DNA of 5,317 bases from Pseudomonadota bacterium (GTDB taxonomy: Bacteria; Desulfobacterota; Desulfobacteria; Desulfobacterales; Desulfobacteraceae), in the NCBI GenBank assembly GCA_018816605.1, contig JAHIVS010000538.1, forward strand, positions 1 through 5,317, read 5' to 3'. The notes under the pieces were generated by a model. That model had not been told where the DNA came from and ran no database searches. It worked only from the letters and a program-made list of their open reading frames with translations. Below, in pieces: positions 3,787 through 5,317 of this stretch; the stretch's first letter is position 1, and each line of letters opens with the position of its first letter. A program made the position numbers and the translations under genes.

Positions 3787-5317
3787 ATGAATGCATTGGT
3801 AGCAATATCACAGGTGGCAGAGTCCATGGACCTCGGGACAAAGGCGGTTGGCCTTCAGGCGGTTAAGGATAACTGGCCGGTGGTAAAGAGGCAGAAACAA
3901 GGTGGCAGCGAGGTGTTTTTTATCCGGGACCTGCTGCCGGTGAAGGTTCAGGCAAGTCTGGTTGTCCGGGAATCGGTGACCGGCAATGCAGGGTTGCCTG
4001 CTGTTATCCATGAGACACCGGTGCCCAAGAAATCAAGTAAAATCGGGCTTGCAAAGTACAACCTGGTTCATGCCTTCCGGATCGCAAAAGAACAGGCCCC
4101 CTGGGGGGAAAAGGGCCGGGCTGCTCAGGAATTTCTGCTGACATACAATGCCGGGCTTTTGCTGCCGTCTGTGTTTGCGATTGTCGGTGAGATTCAGGAA
4201 CGGAGCCTGGAGGCCCTGGATAAGAAGTTGAGGGAAAATGACAATAATTATCTGGCGTTATGCGATGGCCGAGGCGGGTGGAAGAAACACGGCAGCAATC
4301 AATATAAGGGACGGAAGCTGTCTGAAACGGCCAAGGCTGTTTTTTTAAAATGCTATCTGCACGGGTCCAGGCCATCTGTGATCATGGCGATCCGTGCGGC
4401 GAAAATGACTTTTAAACAACAAGACATACAGGAGAACGCGGATGAAAGCACGTTCCGGCGCTGGCTCAAGGATTATGAAAAGTATAATGCCGGGGTCATC
4501 TGTCTGGCCCGGGAAGGCATGAAGGCATACATAGATAATTATGGTCCTTATATATCCCGGGACCCCAGCCTGCTTAAGGTCGGTCAATGTCTGGTGGCGG
4601 ACGGCAAGACCTTGAACTTTTTTATAAAGCACCCTGAGACAGGACGGCCTTGCCGGATGACGCTGATTGTATTTTTTGATTGGAAATCCAGGTATCCTGC
4701 CGGGTGGCAGATCCTGCCGACAGAAAATCAATGGGGTATTCTGGCGGCTTTCAGAAATGCAGTCCTGGCGCTTGGGAGGTATCCTGATTCTGTTTATCTG
4801 GATAATGGCCGGGCCTTTAAGTCTGAGCTTTTTACAAAAGAGGTTGATCTTGATTTTGAAGAAATGACAGGGCTTTACGCCCGGGTGGGGACCGCTGTGA
4901 TGTTCGCAAAACCCTATAACGGCAGGGCCAAGGTTGTGGAGCGATTCTTTAAGACGGTTCAGGACCAGCTTGAGTGGATTGTGCCGTCATATTGCGGTGA
5001 CAGTATTGGGACAAAACCGCCATGGATGGACCGGAACGAAAAATTCCAGAAAGAATGGCATAAAGCCAGGACCCAGGGCTGGGTTCCAACGATAAGGGAA
5101 GCGGCCATCATTATTGAAAGATATTTTCAGTGGTACGGACAACAACCCCATACAGACCTTCCTTGCCCGCCTGCCGACATGTTCTTTCCTAACCGGGGTC
5201 CAGGCGTTGATCCATGCCAACTAAACCATGATTTTTTATGGCGTAAAAAAGTGCTTCCAAATCGTTGCCGGGTTACATTGTGGGGTATTGATTATGAATC
5301 AGATTGTCTTCATAACC
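3787..5317 (+). CDS. MuA-like DDE transposase (3' end outside window)
   Basis: The frame is open from the ATG at 3787 to the right edge: 510 complete codons, against 663 residues for Mu MuA, so roughly the last quarter is missing. The enzyme cuts the prophage ends and joins them to target DNA. The N-terminal 1-62 resembles the Mu-type HTH that in Mu binds the enhancer (Ialpha). About 88-160 and 170-245 correspond to the end-binding Ibeta and Igamma domains. The RNase H-like core carries the full triad: D272 (in 'VADGKTLNF'), D339 (in 'VYLDNGRAF') and E385 (in 'AKVVERFFKT'). The spacing of 66 and 45 residues is close to MuA D269, D336, E392. From about 465, 'PPADMFFPNRGPG' leads into the Mu transposase C-terminal beta-barrel. 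There are no frameshifts or stops, so it looks functional. It is more GC-rich than the lysogeny genes. A MuB-type ATPase gene would be expected downstream. Confidence 0.95.
   Translation, partial: MNALVAISQVAESMDLGTKAVGLQAVKDNWPVVKRQKQGGSEVFFIRDLLPVKVQASLVVRESVTGNAGLPAVIHETPVPKKSSKIGLAKYNLVHAFRIAKEQAPWGEKGRAAQEFLLTYNAGLLLPSVFAIVGEIQERSLEALDKKLRENDNNYLALCDGRGGWKKHGSNQYKGRKLSETAKAVFLKCYLHGSRPSVIMAIRAAKMTFKQQDIQENADESTFRRWLKDYEKYNAGVICLAREGMKAYIDNYGPYISRDPSLLKVGQCLVADGKTLNFFIKHPETGRPCRMTLIVFFDWKSRYPAGWQILPTENQWGILAAFRNAVLALGRYPDSVYLDNGRAFKSELFTKEVDLDFEEMTGLYARVGTAVMFAKPYNGRAKVVERFFKTVQDQLEWIVPSYCGDSIGTKPPWMDRNEKFQKEWHKARTQGWVPTIREAAIIIERYFQWYGQQPHTDLPCPPADMFFPNRGPGVDPCQLNHDFLWRKKVLPNRCRVTLWGIDYESDCLHN

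Noticed and set aside
3808..5220. Several ORFs on both strands within the transposase gene.
   Set aside because: The transposase frame is continuous with all catalytic residues; the others are shadow frames.
1..5317. CRISPR arrays, tRNA or rRNA genes and insertion sequences.
   Set aside because: No regularly spaced repeats, no tRNA cloverleaf elements and no IS-type terminal repeats were seen; the only transposase is the Mu-type one.

Overview
The window looks like the left (early/lysogeny) end of a Mu-like transposable prophage in a mesophilic Gram-negative bacterium. The clearest anchor is a MuA-type DDE transposase with all three catalytic acidic residues, running off the right edge. It is preceded by a Ner-like small DNA-binding protein and faced by a divergent CI-type repressor. 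The moderate GC content, the style of the CI protein and its accessory genes suggest a sulfate-reducing Desulfobacterota host (Desulfobacter/Desulfobacula-like). That taxonomic guess rests on general resemblance only and is weak.

Layout: (1) Positions 1-913, minus strand, AT-rich: a lipoprotein with an SH3-like domain (3' end outside the window) and a small multi-spanning membrane protein. They are either lysogenic-conversion genes of the prophage or flanking host genes; no prophage end could be located. (2) Positions 1035-1984, minus strand: a CI-type helix-turn-helix repressor followed, in the -1 frame, by a short PAS-domain reading frame. The junction carries an 8-A homopolymer slippery sequence with a Shine-Dalgarno-like AGGAG upstream, so the two may be made as one repressor-PAS fusion. 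A probable terminator follows at about 976-1002. (3) Positions 1943-2047: the divergent control region, with a good rightward promoter, an overlapping leftward -10 box and tandem direct repeats that look like an operator. (4) Positions 2048-5317, plus strand: the early operon, consisting of the Ner-like regulator, a 16-bp palindrome with a tiny possible ORF, a 179-residue unknown protein, a 282-residue phage protein with a four-cysteine insert and a 24-bp perfect palindrome in its gene, then the transposase. Spacing between the last three genes is 1-9 bases, so they are probably co-transcribed.

Expected logic, by analogy with Mu: the repressor keeps the early promoter silent in the lysogen; on induction the Ner-like protein shuts down repressor and early transcription; and the transposase, with a MuB partner expected to the right of the window, replicates the element by transposition. 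Departures from Mu are the CI-type repressor (not the MuA-like Mu c repressor), the possible sensory PAS domain attached to it, and the two extra early genes between ner and the transposase.
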